Source: Proteles cristata cristata
Taxonomy: Eukaryota; Chordata; Mammalia; Carnivora; Hyaenidae
Length of the DNA: 64,000 nt
Assembly (NCBI GenBank): GCA_017311185.1
Contig: JAESUZ010005462.1
Coordinates: 744,001 to 808,000, forward strand
Reading direction: 5' to 3'
Below, piece after piece: positions 32,832 to 42,750 of the stretch (the stretch's first letter is position 1; each line of letters opens with the position of its first letter). The translations under genes were made by a program, and so were the position numbers. The notes below the pieces were generated by a model. It did no database searches. It was not told the DNA's origin and saw only the letters and a program-made list of their open reading frames with translations.

Positions 32832-33590
32832 CAGTGGTAACTGATTCTCAAAGTGAGCATTCTCCCCTATACCAGGGATGTGTTGGAAATTTGTAGGAAG
32901 TTTGTTTGGTGGGATTTTTGGAATTCAGTTGGTGGAATCCAGTGATGATGAGCATTCTATCTTATGCAAGTCAATCCATCACATGAGGAAGTAGCCCTCA
33001 TAATTTTGAAATATCACTCCAGACATTTGTGTGATTGAAAGACTGGTTTAGAATAATTTGAGCTAAGATCCAAACTTTATTTTAATTTGCATGGTTTTAG
33101 TATACACTGCATATTCCAGGAATATAGAGGGATATTGAGGGGGGATTGCACTTTGCCTTATCCATTTTGGGTAAGCAATAGCAAAGCAGCTATAGCAATA
33201 GCTTCAGTAATAATAGCAAAGCACTAATGAGATCTGAACACAGCTGACGTGTCCACATTTGTGCCTGGGACATTCATGGTGATTCCACACATAGACACCA
33301 GCTTTGACATCTGTATGTCTCCTAGAGTATGCCTGTCCGTACATTTACATATGGACATGTTTCATTGTTACTTCCCCTCTTTTCATTTATTTCTCTTTTA
33401 TGTTATTGTGAAGGTAATATATTGATCTTTTCAACTTACATGTGTGATTCCTTGTGCCATTATATTGATTTCTTAAGATCATGTGTGTAGGTTATATTAG
33501 CTAGTGATTTTATTTTCGGATAATAAAGGGAGCATTATAAACATTTATAATAAAGAGGGGGCATGGGTATGACTGAGCTCAGAACCACTG
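32832..33590. mobile_element. Possible hAT-Charlie element splitting an L1
   Basis: The segment opens with CAGTGGTAACTGATTCTCAAAGTG and closes with GCTCAGAACCACTG, a hAT-style inverted end pair. It lies exactly between two consecutive parts of an L1. The 8-bp flanks (ATACAGAT, ATTTATAT) match at only 5 positions. No transposase frame is visible in 759 bp. Confidence 0.5.
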
Positions 33591-33828
33591 ATTTATATTA
33601 TTACACTTAATATAGCCTCATTCCTGGGCACACTTTTATCATGGTTTATTTAACCATCTACCATTGATGGATACTGAAGTGTTTTGGTTAATATAAGCAA
33701 CACTAAATATATATAAATATCTGGGCACTGATTGAATTATTTTCTTAGAAAAAAAATCTCATAGGAGTGGAATTGCTGAGTCAAAGGTTATGTACATTTT
33801 CCATTTCAATGTAGTTTTGTCAAAGGAT
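33591..33828 (-). mobile_element. L1 LINE (L1ME/HAL1 style), antisense, second part
   Basis: GTTTATTTAACCATCTACCATTGATGG, then AGGAGTGGAATTGCTGAGTC and AAAGGTTATGTACATTTTCC is the complemented end of L1-type ORF2, in the order expected after 32831. Confidence 0.7.
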
Positions 33829-33829
33829 C

Positions 33830-34150
33830 CCACTAAGAGTATAAGACACACTTGTGTGAAATTCTGCTAGAAGGAAGCCATGTAAGGCAGCAGGCATAGC
33901 ATGGTGCTCGTTGCTGGGCTGCGCTAGGTGACAGTGGTCCGGATCGTGCACCCAGCAACAAGCAACGGTCTGGAAGCTGTGTCTATGCTTAGCAGTAGGC
34001 ATTACAACAGGACCACAGTGCAATGCTGGTGTCCTTCCTGACCCAGCAGCCCCTCTGGGGTTAGCAAGCATCCTTTAATAAATTCCTTCTCAGCATAAAT
34101 TAACATGAGTGGATTCTATCGTTTGCAACAAATATGACTGACTGAGGTAG
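33830..34150 (+). mobile_element. Probable ancient LTR
   Basis: TTTAATAAATTCCTTCTC at about 34072-34090 is a polyadenylation-type signal, followed about 40 bp later by GGATTCTATCGTTTGCAACA, a common LTR U5-style ending. The centre keeps several CpGs (GGTCCGGATCGTGCACCC). No duplication found. The family is not resolved. Confidence 0.4.
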
Positions 34151-34200
34151 AAACCTATCAAGTGACTGGTTTATTTTAGTGGTGTTTTTCATTAGGACTT

Positions 34201-34633
34201 TGTTGTGTTTCAAATTGGATCCTCTAAAACTTCATATGGTGAATTTCTAACCCCCAGCACCTCAGAATGTGACTGTATTTGGAAATAGGGTCATTGCAGA
34301 TATAATTAGTGAAGATAAGGTCAGACTAGACTAGTGTGAGTCCTACTCCAATATGACTAGAACCCTGATGAAAAGGGGAAAATTGGACACAGACACACAG
34401 GAAGGGCATCATATAAAGATGGGGGCATCCCATGTACAGTTGACCAGCAAACCACCAGAAGCTGGGAGAGATGTCTGAAACAGATTCTTCCTCACAGCCC
34501 CAGAAGGAATCAGCCCTCTGATGTCCGGATTTGGTTCTTCCATCCTCTGCAACTATGGGTGACAGTAGATTTTTGTTGTTCAAGCCACTCCATCTATGAT
34601 ATTTTGTTACAGGAGCCCTAGGAAACTAATACA
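34201..34633 (+). mobile_element. MLT1-like LTR (ERVL-MaLR), solo
   Basis: It starts TG (TGTTGTGTTTCAAATTGGATCC) and ends CA (AGGAAACTAATACA). The internal wording AACCCCCAGCACCTCAGAATGTGACTGTATTTGG and CAAGCCACTCCATCTATGATATTTTGTTACAGGAGCCC is MaLR-type. 5-bp flanks GACTT (34196-34200) and GATTT (34634-34638) match at four of five. No internal retroviral region is present. It encodes nothing. Confidence 0.85.
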
Positions 34634-34952
34634 GATTTCTAAGCTTCAAATACTGAATTTGCCATACCATAACATCAGGGATTCTGTCATTGCTCAGCAA
34701 AACTGTGGAATGATGAAGGCTGAGGTAATAACAGAAGTCATCTGGTCCATCCCCGACTCTGACACACAAAGAATTAAAACCCAAAAGGCCACGTGACTCT
34801 TCCAAAATCAGACAGCTGGTTGGCAGCAGGGCAAGGAATAGAGGACCCAGGTTGTAAGTTGTGGCAAACGTCCTCCCTGCTGAGATGGGAACTAAAAGGA
34901 CAGCAAGGCTCCAGGAGCAAGTTTGGACAGCAGTCACCCCAGAAGCTTCATA

Positions 34953-35345
34953 GCCACTGTGCGTCGTTTCCCGTCAGAATCACCCAGGGAAGTCTCTAAA
35001 AGTACAGGCCCTTGGGGCGCCTGGGTGGCTTAGTCGGTTAAGCGTCCGACTTTCGCTTAGGTCATGATCTCGCGGTTCGTGGGTTCGAGCCCTGCGTCGG
35101 GCTCTGTGCTGACTGCCAGCTCAGAGCCTGGAGCCTGTTTCAGTCTGTGACTCCCTCTCTCTCTGACCCTCCCCTGCTCACGCTGTCTCTCTCTCTCTCC
35201 TGGAATTAATAAAACATTAAAAAAAAAATAAAAAATAAATAAAAGTACAGACCCAAATTGGACTTTCCCTGAGACTCACTGAATCACATTTCTGGGAGAG
35301 GAGTCAGAGAATCTGTGTATTTTTAAGAGCTCAGCCAGGTTTGGA
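34953..35345 (-). mobile_element. MER20-like hAT element split by a young SINE
   Basis: The left part (GTCAGAATCACCCAGGGAAG, 34970 on) and the right part (CTCACTGAATCACATTTCTGGG, GAATCTGTGTATTTTTAAGAGC, 35275 on) join to one MER20-like element if the SINE at 35012-35239 is removed. The strand is tentative. Confidence 0.65.
35012..35239 (+). mobile_element. Young SINEC_Fc-type SINE nested in a MER20-like element
   Basis: Full-length young copy, tail AATTAATAAAACATTA8ATA5. Flanks TAAAAGTACAGGCCC (34997-35011) and TAAAAGTACAGACCC (35240-35254) match at 14 of 15. Confidence 0.96.
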
Positions 35346-35712
35346 GACTTCTGCATACTACCTTACTCCCTGGCTGCAAGCAAGGGAGGTGGGAGAGGAC
35401 TGGGTTGGGGGGCAGGCAGAGCTGGGGTGATGGCTGCCAGCTGTGTGAGCTTGGACACCGTACTGAAACTTTCCAAGTCTCAGCTTCCTGGACAGTAAAA
35501 GGCCTCCATAGACTGTACAGAATTGAAAGCAAATTCATGTCCAGCACAGAGCGGTGTGCCTGGCCCATAGTAAACATTCATTAGAATTCAGCTGTTATTG
35601 TATTGTTATTCATAAAGCAGTGAACATGACATTTACAAAGCCTCATCGTTAGGCCACAACTCTGCCCCTGCTCCCTGATGTCAGAGGCTGGGCCTATTCC
35701 TGTTATTTTTGC
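35346..35712. other. No gene seen
   Basis: Contains L2-like wording near 35560-35585 (CATAGTAAACATTCATTAGAATTCA) but no gene. Confidence 0.4.
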
Positions 35713-35714
35713 CT

Positions 35715-35975
35715 CTAATAAGGTCAGAGATTCATGCTGGTCTCTCTGCTTGGAGATCTTTCTGCACCTGTCAAAATCGTACTCACTCTGCAAGGTCAAG
35801 TGTCACTTCCTCTTGACACCTGCCTCAGTCCTCTTCCTGTGTCTCCAGCCCCTAGTCCTTGCCTCTGTAGGCTTGGTCACAGGTGTTTAGCTGCTGTGTC
35901 TGATGTTTGTCCCCAGTGTTGAGCACTGTGTCTGATGCAGAGGAGGCGTTCAGAAAACTTTCTCTGAATTGGATG
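35715..35975 (+). mobile_element. L2 LINE 3' part, sense
   Basis: AAGGTCAAGTGTCACTTCCTC, then GTCCCCAGTGTTGAGCACTGTGTCTGATGCAGAGGAGGCG and ending TCTCTGAATTGGATGG follows the order of the L2 3' end. Confidence 0.6.
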
Positions 35976-36730
35976 GAATGTGAATTGTCATTCCAATCCC
36001 TTCAAAGCCCTACTAGATTTTTCTCAGCCATGAGTCAGTATTCCAGGTGACAGGGATTTGTTGACAACACCTTATAGAGGAGGTCAAAGGTGACCAAAGG
36101 AAATGTTTGTGTCAACCTTAAATGTGATTATTAGGAAATGGTCAAAGGATGCCAGGCCATGGGTTTCTGGAAGATTCTTTCAGAGTCTGCAACAGGCAGC
36201 ATTGTGCATCTTGCTGTGATCTCCATGGACTCACACGACCGATCCTGATTCTGACAGAGAGAAGCATATCGATTCTCTAGAGGAACGAGAGGCAGTTAAG
36301 GAATAAAAACATCACCTGTGTGCCAGGCTATATTAATCATGGTTGTGCTCTGTGAGAATCCTGTTCCATAGAAAACTATCTGTGCCTACATTTCTTATCA
36401 TGGATGTTTCAGGGTATTAGGTCAGGCAAGATGAAAGAGGGAGAGAGAGAGTGAAATTGATGAATGGTGTACTGCTGGGTTATTTTTCTCTTAAATATCT
36501 TCTCTTTTTTATCTGTTATAACTGCCTGACCTGAAAGGAAATTTCTATCACTCTCTCCTCTTACTGAAATGGGGCTGCACAGGTTTGAGGTAGACAATGT
36601 CACTCATGTGGACCATTGTGAGCAAAAATAGAGGCAGCTCTCAGGGGTCGAGGCAATAGATGACACAGATGATTAAAACCTGCTGGAAATCTCCAAGCTT
36701 CTATTTACCATAACTCTTGTCTTCTCTCCT
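35976..36730. other. No gene seen
   Basis: No recognisable coding frame, RNA gene or clear repeat. Confidence 0.45.
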
Positions 36731-36734
36731 CACT

Positions 36735-37870
36735 TTCCCAGGTTTACTAGTATCGCCAATGACCTGGCAAATGCCTAGGAACCTGGTGACTTGACACCTT
36801 CCTGACATTGCGCAGTGAACTATTGGATCACTAGACAGAAAGAAGTGTTCCATTTATTTCTACAGATTCTCTTTCTCCCAAAAGCCAGTCTCTAAGCTTT
36901 GCTTCCTCTTGCCCTTCTTTTCACTGGATATCTATTGTTAATTCCCTGCTCCTCCTCTGCAGTGTCTCTTAAATGTATCCCTTTCTACCTATTCCCTACC
37001 CCAACTATCCAGTTAGAATTTCACTACTTCATACCTAGATCACTGAACCCCTCCTTCTTGCTCCCAGACTTCACACATACAACCTGAGTCATGATTCAAC
37101 ACTCAAATGCCAACACACTGTGTACCCTGACATTCAAAGTTTTGCCTATGCTAACCCTCTGGGCCTATCTAATATTCCTCCCTCTGTCCATCTACCATCC
37201 ATCCATTCATCCATTGATCTATCAATCCATCCATCCATTTATCTCATTCATATCTATCTATCTATCTATCTATCTATCATCTATCTATCATCTATCTATC
37301 TATCATCTATCTATCTATTATCTATCTAACATCACTCTCTGTTCTCATACATAGGTTTTTACCTGAATCAGAGCCATGTTCCCCCTGTCCCCAGAACACT
37401 TCTGTTGATTCCTGAAGCCATGCTTGTTTTTTCTAAGTCTTATAAGATGTTTTTCAAATAGATTATAGCTTCGTGTCAAAAAGCCTGGGGAATGCTGCAT
37501 ACCTCGGCCCCTCTTGGGATTCACAATGCACATTTATACTTTAAAAGCCTTTAGAAGTTTTATACCCAAATATGTGCTATTCTTTCCACCTGAAATATTT
37601 CTCCCAGCTCCTAACTCTTTACTCATCTTTTAGACTCTGCTTAAATGTCACTTTCTCAGGGAAGCTAGGACATCTCAGCTTCAGTGAGATTCTGTTACTG
37701 CTTCTAGAGCATCTTCCATTCCTTCTGCAGTCCAAGCATTGTAATGTCTGTATTTCCAGCAGGAATGCAACTTCCACAAAGGCATGGACCAGCACTCTCT
37801 ACCTTGATGCCTTATCCCCAACACATAGCACAGTGCCTGACACGCAGTGGGCTTATACATATTTATTGAA
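36735..37870 (+). mobile_element. L2 LINE relic, sense, with TCTA microsatellite inside
   Basis: Pyrimidine-rich L2-style wording at 36735-37180 (GCCAATGACCTGGC, CTGACATTCAAAGTTTTGCC) is followed after the microsatellite by a clear L2 3' part at 37570-37870: ACTCATCTTTTAGACTCTGCTTAAATGTCACTTTCTCAGGGAAGC through GTGCCTGACACGCAGTGGGC and TATTTATTGAACAAC. Confidence 0.6.
37195..37330. repeat. (TCCA)n/(TCTA)n microsatellite
   Basis: CCAT-type units (about 37195-37240) pass into (CTAT)n with ATCAT interruptions to 37330. The open plus frames across it (IYLSIYLSS) are translations of the microsatellite. Confidence 0.95.
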
Positions 37871-38054
37871 CAACTAAAGAAAAAAAACATAATTTTGAGA
37901 AACAATGCAGCAAATGAATGTATCTGATTTGAGAACTTTTCTCCCTTTTTATACAACCTGCATTGCCTCCATTGATACACAATGGGAAGATGTGTCCCCT
38001 TTCCTTAGCCAGAAATGTTTTACTTCCTTGACAGGTAACAAATCCCATCCCTCA

Positions 38055-38445
38055 CAATCAGGACTCTTTGTTGCAAGCCACAGAAAACCTAAGCAAAACT
38101 AGCTGGCATAATAAAGGACTCTGAAAAGTCTAGAGCTAGAACTAGTTTCCAGCAAGAGTTCATGTAGCAAATCAAATGATGTCACCAGTGACCTGGTTTC
38201 TCTGTGGCTCCCCTCAGCCTTCTATTTGCAATCTACAGTGAGGCTTCCAGGCAGTGCCCCATGCTGCTCTTGGGTTCCTCCTTTGAAGTACAGGAAAGGT
38301 TGTCCCACCACTTCATATCATACTGAGTGTCTTCAGATATCCTCCAAGCAAAAGACATAAAGCTTTTCTTTCTAGGAGAGTTTAAAGGCTGGGAATGACT
38401 CAGTGGCTGGAGGCATGAACTAGAACCTAGAACCACAAATGGCAC
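38055..38445 (+). mobile_element. Ancient interspersed repeat, LTR type suspected
   Basis: ATCAGGACTCTTTGTTGCAAGCCACAGAAAACCTAAGCAAAACTAGCTGG is the opening of a widespread mammalian repeat that recurs at 60930 in this window. The body is decayed. The name is not resolved. Confidence 0.45.
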
Positions 38446-38454
38446 TATGGTCCA

Positions 38455-38700
38455 GCACTACCATGTTCTTTTCCTGTGACCTCACAGCATGGCAGCCTGA
38501 GACCTCATACAATGGGGCTCAGGGCTCCAAAGGCAAATATCCCTAGAAAACCAAGATGGGGCTTTACCTTTTATAAACTAGCCTCAAAAGTCACAGAGCC
38601 CCCCAAACTCAAGAGGAAGAAACAGAGTTCCCACCAGTCAATTGGAGGAGTACCAAATCATGCTGTAAAGAGTGTGAGTAAGGTATCATTGTAACCATCT
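38455..38700 (+). mobile_element. Ancient interspersed repeat fragment, LTR type suspected
   Basis: GACCTCACAGCATGGCAGCCTG, then TACCTTTTATAAACTAGCCTCAAAAGTCACAGAG follows a common mammalian repeat with a 'tgacctagcctcggaagtcac' block, related in wording to 55200-56170. Confidence 0.4.
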
Positions 38701-38766
38701 TTAGGAAATACAATACACCATATTCCATTACATATTTTGAGTCTCTTAAGGGCAGGGGCTCTTTAT

Positions 38767-38814
38767 AAATATTGCTTGAACAAGCCATTGAAATATTGCT
38801 TGAACAAGCCATTG
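38767..38814. repeat. Perfect 24-bp tandem duplication
   Basis: AAATATTGCTTGAACAAGCC plus ATTG occurs twice head to tail (38767-38790 and 38791-38814) with no mismatch. It sits in L2-like 3' wording (TCTCTTAAGGGCAGGGGCTC). Confidence 0.96.
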
Positions 38815-39109
38815 AATCTAAGAATAGGAATAATTTGTCAATTATATGTTCATTTAATCTGTAACAAGATCAGACAAACCTTTGTTAGGTTTTCTATTTA
38901 AAGTGTTGAAAAGATTCTGTCCTGTTAGAATATGCATAAGAGAAATGGTTGCATGCAAGATTAAAATAGAAACGAAGATTCTAGGGACAACCACTTGAGG
39001 ACTTGAAATAGTCATTGAAAGTATATTTGGTTTTAGGAAGAAACTGCCTCTAGGAACTATCCAAACAGTTTCCCAAATTCTGCATTTTCTGCTCCTCCTC
39101 CAGAATCTT

Positions 39110-39465
39110 CACCTTGAACTCTGTCTTCCAGATGTACCAAATTTCTTGTAGTTTCTCAAAGCTTGCCACCAACTCACTCTCCTCAGGACCTTTGCACATG
39201 ATGCTTCTCCCAACTGAGAATATTTCCAGTCCTAAAGCAGATCTATCTTAGATGTCACCTTCTCCAGGAGGACTTCTGTGACACACTTCTCTTTTCTACC
39301 ATCACAAAATGTCCCATCTTTGGGGCACTGCCTTGTTACTTGTTTGTCTTCTCCACTAAGCTATAAACTCTGTGAAGATAGAGACAAAATCCATCTCAGT
39401 AGCCATTTATATGATTCTGCCTGACACATAAGAAGTCTTCAAAGAATACGTAGCAGGTACTGTCA
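39110..39465 (+). mobile_element. L2 LINE 3' part, sense
   Basis: CTCAGGACCTTTGCACATGATGC, then TTAGATGTCACCTTCTCCAGGAGGACTTC, TAAGCTATAAACTCTGTGAAGATAG and CCTGACACATAAGAAGTCTTCAAAGAAT follow the L2 3' end in order. Confidence 0.75.
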
Positions 39466-40498
39466 TTGTCGCACCTGTACCCTCTGTCATTATTTTAGTC
39501 TAGGTTGGTCCCAAATCCAACTGCCAGTATTTGTACTCCTTTGACTGAGCAATTTCTCTGACCACCAAACCATGCTTTGCCTACTCTAGTAGCAGGGTAG
39601 AAGCTTCAGGGAATTCATGCTCCCTAGAAGCAGTCCTCAATCAATGATTAATGGCAGTTGGTATACAAATATCCTAGTTCTCTCCACCCTTGGGTGGGAT
39701 AACTCTGAAGCATGTGTTCTATACTGGATCCTAAAGTTTCCCAACTGACCCAACTATGCACCCTTTCTTGGCTGCCTTCCTTTCTCTGTCTTACTTCCTT
39801 GCCTCACAACTGGTATTTTCTTCAGTTCTGCAGTAAAAGACTTGCTCTCAAATCCTTGACTCCAGACCTGCTTCCCTGAAAGTCCACACTAGGACAGAAT
39901 GCTTGTGGAATGAACGAGGGAATCACTGTTCCCCTGCCCCCAACTTACCACACCACAGCTGGTGCATGAAAACTGAGAGCCAGCAGCCATGCCTGACCTG
40001 AGCCAGGAAGAGCAAACACCTAGCAGGAAATTTTAAACCTCCATTTCTATCTCCACTAACATTTGTAATCAAGACACACACCCAGTAACATTATTTTACT
40101 TAAAAGTGCAGTATTGAGAAGCGGCACTGAAAGAGGTGGTTAAATCAGTAAATAACATGGCACCTGTGAATGCAATTAGCTCTAGCAGTAGAGACAAAGG
40201 CTGACTAGATCAATTTCCAGACAAATAATACTACTTGCTTTTCATTTGCTTGGCACTTGACTGGCATTACACAATCTTTCTTCCATCCTGCTGCAGAAAC
40301 GGAGACCAAGAGCCATGCGAGGAGGGTAACCCAACAATAAAGAGGAAGCAGATGTTGGAAGTAGGGATGGAATTTAGCGTTTCCCCCCTTTCTCTCTTCT
40401 ACAGCCCATAAGTATAATTGAGAAAGGGATTTGCAGTGTATTACATACTTCTCTGGGGTCAGCGAAGATACCTACTCCTTTATTGCCTCACCATACTT
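39466..40498. other. No gene seen
   Basis: A decayed antisense MIR may lie near 40280-40350 (GCAGAAACGGAGACCAAGAGCC). No gene. Confidence 0.4.
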
Positions 40499-40524
40499 CC
40501 CCTACAATTTTTTATTTTTTCCCT

Positions 40525-40640
40525 TCCAGTTAATTAATAAATGTTTGCTGGGTATCAGAAGAACAAGGCACAGTTCTATGGAGGATGAACACTGGAGAAG
40601 CTTGAAAAGTATGAGGCAGGCTTAATCCTGCAAGGGGAGC
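40525..40640 (-). mobile_element. L2 LINE 3' end fragment, antisense
   Basis: TTAATTAATAAATGTTTGCTGGGTATCAGAAGAACAAGGCACAG resembles the complemented L2 terminal part. Confidence 0.4.
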
Positions 40641-41290
40641 TCTAAGGTCAGAAAATCGATGGTCCATGATGTGATGTTCTCTTGAGGCCACAACCCAGCT
40701 CCATATGTGAGGGGAGAAGGTGGGGACAGAGAGCAGAAGTTAGCCCTCGGGGTGGGGGGAAATTTGTACTTCCTTCTTCTGTCAAAATAAATCATCTTTA
40801 AATTGAACATAAATAAATCTAAAGAGAGTAAAGAAATCTTAAGAAATGTAAGAATTCAAAGAATTGAGGAAGAAGGAGCTATTTTGCCATATTTAGGTGT
40901 GTGTACACTTGCACTTGTGTGCATGAGAGATGTGTTTCTGATGTGACTTAAATCTCCTCCCTTTTCCCTAATGCTGAATGACAAGTCTCCCTGCTTCCAA
41001 TGCCCTCCTCTTAAATCCAATCACGCACCAATATTATCAATCCAATTCCTACCAAAGGACTCCTACCTAAAACTAGTGGCCCTCAGGTGGCCGTAGGGGG
41101 GATGCTGAAATGCCCACAGAGCCCAGGAGGGTTCTCTGGAAGCCTAAAGAAATGAATGGCATGGGCTGGGACAAACAGAGATCCCTTCCTTTGTTTGGAG
41201 GAGGCAGCTATGCAGGCACATGGTGCCAGGTCATTATAGGACCATGAATCCAGTGATGTCAGATCTGATTCTTCCAAGGGATGCCAAAAG
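40641..41290. other. No gene seen
   Basis: Minus frames at 40622-40810 and 41083-41277 are short and featureless. Confidence 0.45.
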
Positions 41291-41302
41291 GGTACTGACT
41301 TT

Positions 41303-41504
41303 CATATTTTTTAAAATATTTATTTGTTTATTTTGAGAGATAGAGGGAGGGGAGAGAGACAGAGAGAGGGAGAGAGAATCCCAAGCAGGCTCCACACTGT
41401 CAGTGCAGAGCCTGATACGGGGCTCGACACCATGAAACGTGAAATCATACCTGGGCCGAGATCAAGAGTTGGATGCTTAACTGACTGAGTTACCCAGCTG
41501 CCCT
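41303..41504 (-). mobile_element. Old CAN SINE, antisense
   Basis: TTATTTTGAGAGATAGAGGG, AAGCAGGCTCCACACTGTCAGTGC and TTAACTGACTGAGTTACCCAGC is a complemented SINE. Flanks GGTACTGACTTT (41291) and GGTACTAACGTT (41505) are a decayed duplication. Confidence 0.9.
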
Positions 41505-41589
41505 GGTACTAACGTTTAAATTGTTATAAGAGTTAAACAAAAGAAGTCCCTAAAATTAAAAAAAAATTATCTCATGGCCACTGCTTGCA

Positions 41590-41715
41590 AGCTCCACCCC
41601 TCAAAATGAAATGTCATGACATCTAATGCCCTCTGTGATCTTTTTTAATTCTTGTTTCTGTACCAGTTGTCTGGAACTACTTGTCACTCTCTTTGTCCCC
41701 AAAGCCCCACATCCC
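41590..41715 (+). mobile_element. L2 LINE fragment, sense
   Basis: ATGCCCTCTGTGATCTTTTTTAATTC, then CTACTTGTCACTCTCTTTGTCC resembles the L2 segment just before its 3' end. Confidence 0.4.
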
Positions 41716-41735
41716 CCAGGGGCAACTCAAATTAA

Positions 41736-41948
41736 ATTTTTCTTTTTAGCGTTTATTCGGCTTTGAGAGACCAAGAGAGACAGTGCAAGTGGGGGAGGGG
41801 CAGGAAAAGAGGGAGACACAGAATCTGAAGCAGGCTCCAGGCTCTGAGCTGTCAGCACAGAGCCCAACCGGGGCTCCAACTCACAAACCATGATCCCGAC
41901 CTGAGCTGAAGTTGACGGCTTAACCAACTGAGCCACCCAGGCACCCCG
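41736..41948 (-). mobile_element. CAN SINE, antisense, with target-site duplication
   Basis: Complemented full-length SINE. The 17-bp flanks GGGGCAACTCAAATTAA (41719-41735) and GGGGCAACTCAAGTTAA (41949-41965) differ at one base. Confidence 0.95.
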
Positions 41949-42088
41949 GGGGCAACTCAAGTTAATATACAGGATTGAAAGGAGAGGGTACAGACTTGTC
42001 TTGAAGTTGAGACCACAGAGCAAACTCAGCATTTTTGCTTAGATTGCTTATTTAAGATGGTCTTAAAGGCCACCGAAAGAGATCATGG

Positions 42089-42300
42089 TAGGGTGGAGCC
42101 TGGGTGGCTCAGTCCGTTAAGTGTCTGACTTCCACTCAGGTCATGATCTCCTGGTTTGTGGGTTTGAGCCCCACGTCTAGGCTCTGTACTGACAGCTTGG
42201 AGCCTGGAGCCTGCTTCGGCTTCTGTGGTTCCCTCTCTCTCTGCCTCTCTCCTGCTTGCTCTCTGTCTCTCAAAAATAAATAAACACTTAAAAATGTTTA
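42089..42300 (+). mobile_element. CAN SINE, sense, older
   Basis: GGTGGAGCCTGGGTGGCTCAGTCC through CAAAAATAAATAAACACTTAAAA. The duplication AAAGAGATCAT lies at 42076-42086 and 42301-42311. Confidence 0.93.
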
Positions 42301-42399
42301 AAAGAGATCATAGGGGTACCAAGCCCCCCTCAGTTTCCTTCCTGATGCATATTCCCCTCTAGTTCACCCTCTGTAAGTCCAAAGCCCCTGTTTCCTCTA

Positions 42400-42750
42400 A
42401 CAGGATGTTCTTTTATACTCTTATCCACCTGGCAAACTTGAATTCATTTTTCAAAACCCAGCTTAAACATTGCCTCTTCCTCCTGGAAGAAAGAATTACT
42501 CCCTTTTCCTTCTGTACCTTTGCACTGTCACTATCATATGGTCACACATACTGTATGTATTGCTTCCTGTGTCTGACTGGCCCATGGACTGGGGACTCTC
42601 TGAGCTGAAGCCTGTGTCTTGTGGTATTTGTGTCCTCAGGGCCTGGTTCACAGGCCCCTTTTTCTACTTCTGTATTCCAACATCTAGAATCATCTCTCAC
42701 ACTTCTGTGAACACACCAGACATTCAGTAACTGCTTGTTGAAATGAAACC
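42400..42750 (+). mobile_element. L2 LINE 3' part, sense
   Basis: TCAAAACCCAGCTTAAACATTGCCTCTTCCTCCTGGAAG, then CTGGGGACTCTCTGAGCTGAAGCC and ACCAGACATTCAGTAACTGCTTGTTGAAATGAA follow the L2 3' end. Confidence 0.7.

Noticed and set aside
33591..34633. Possible endogenous retrovirus (two LTR-like segments close together)
   Set aside because: The two segments differ in sequence, no gag, pol or env wording lies between them, and each fits a separate old LTR.
37195..37330. Regularly spaced short repeats, CRISPR-like at first glance
   Set aside because: A plain TCCA/TCTA microsatellite without spacers; CRISPR arrays do not occur in mammalian genomes.
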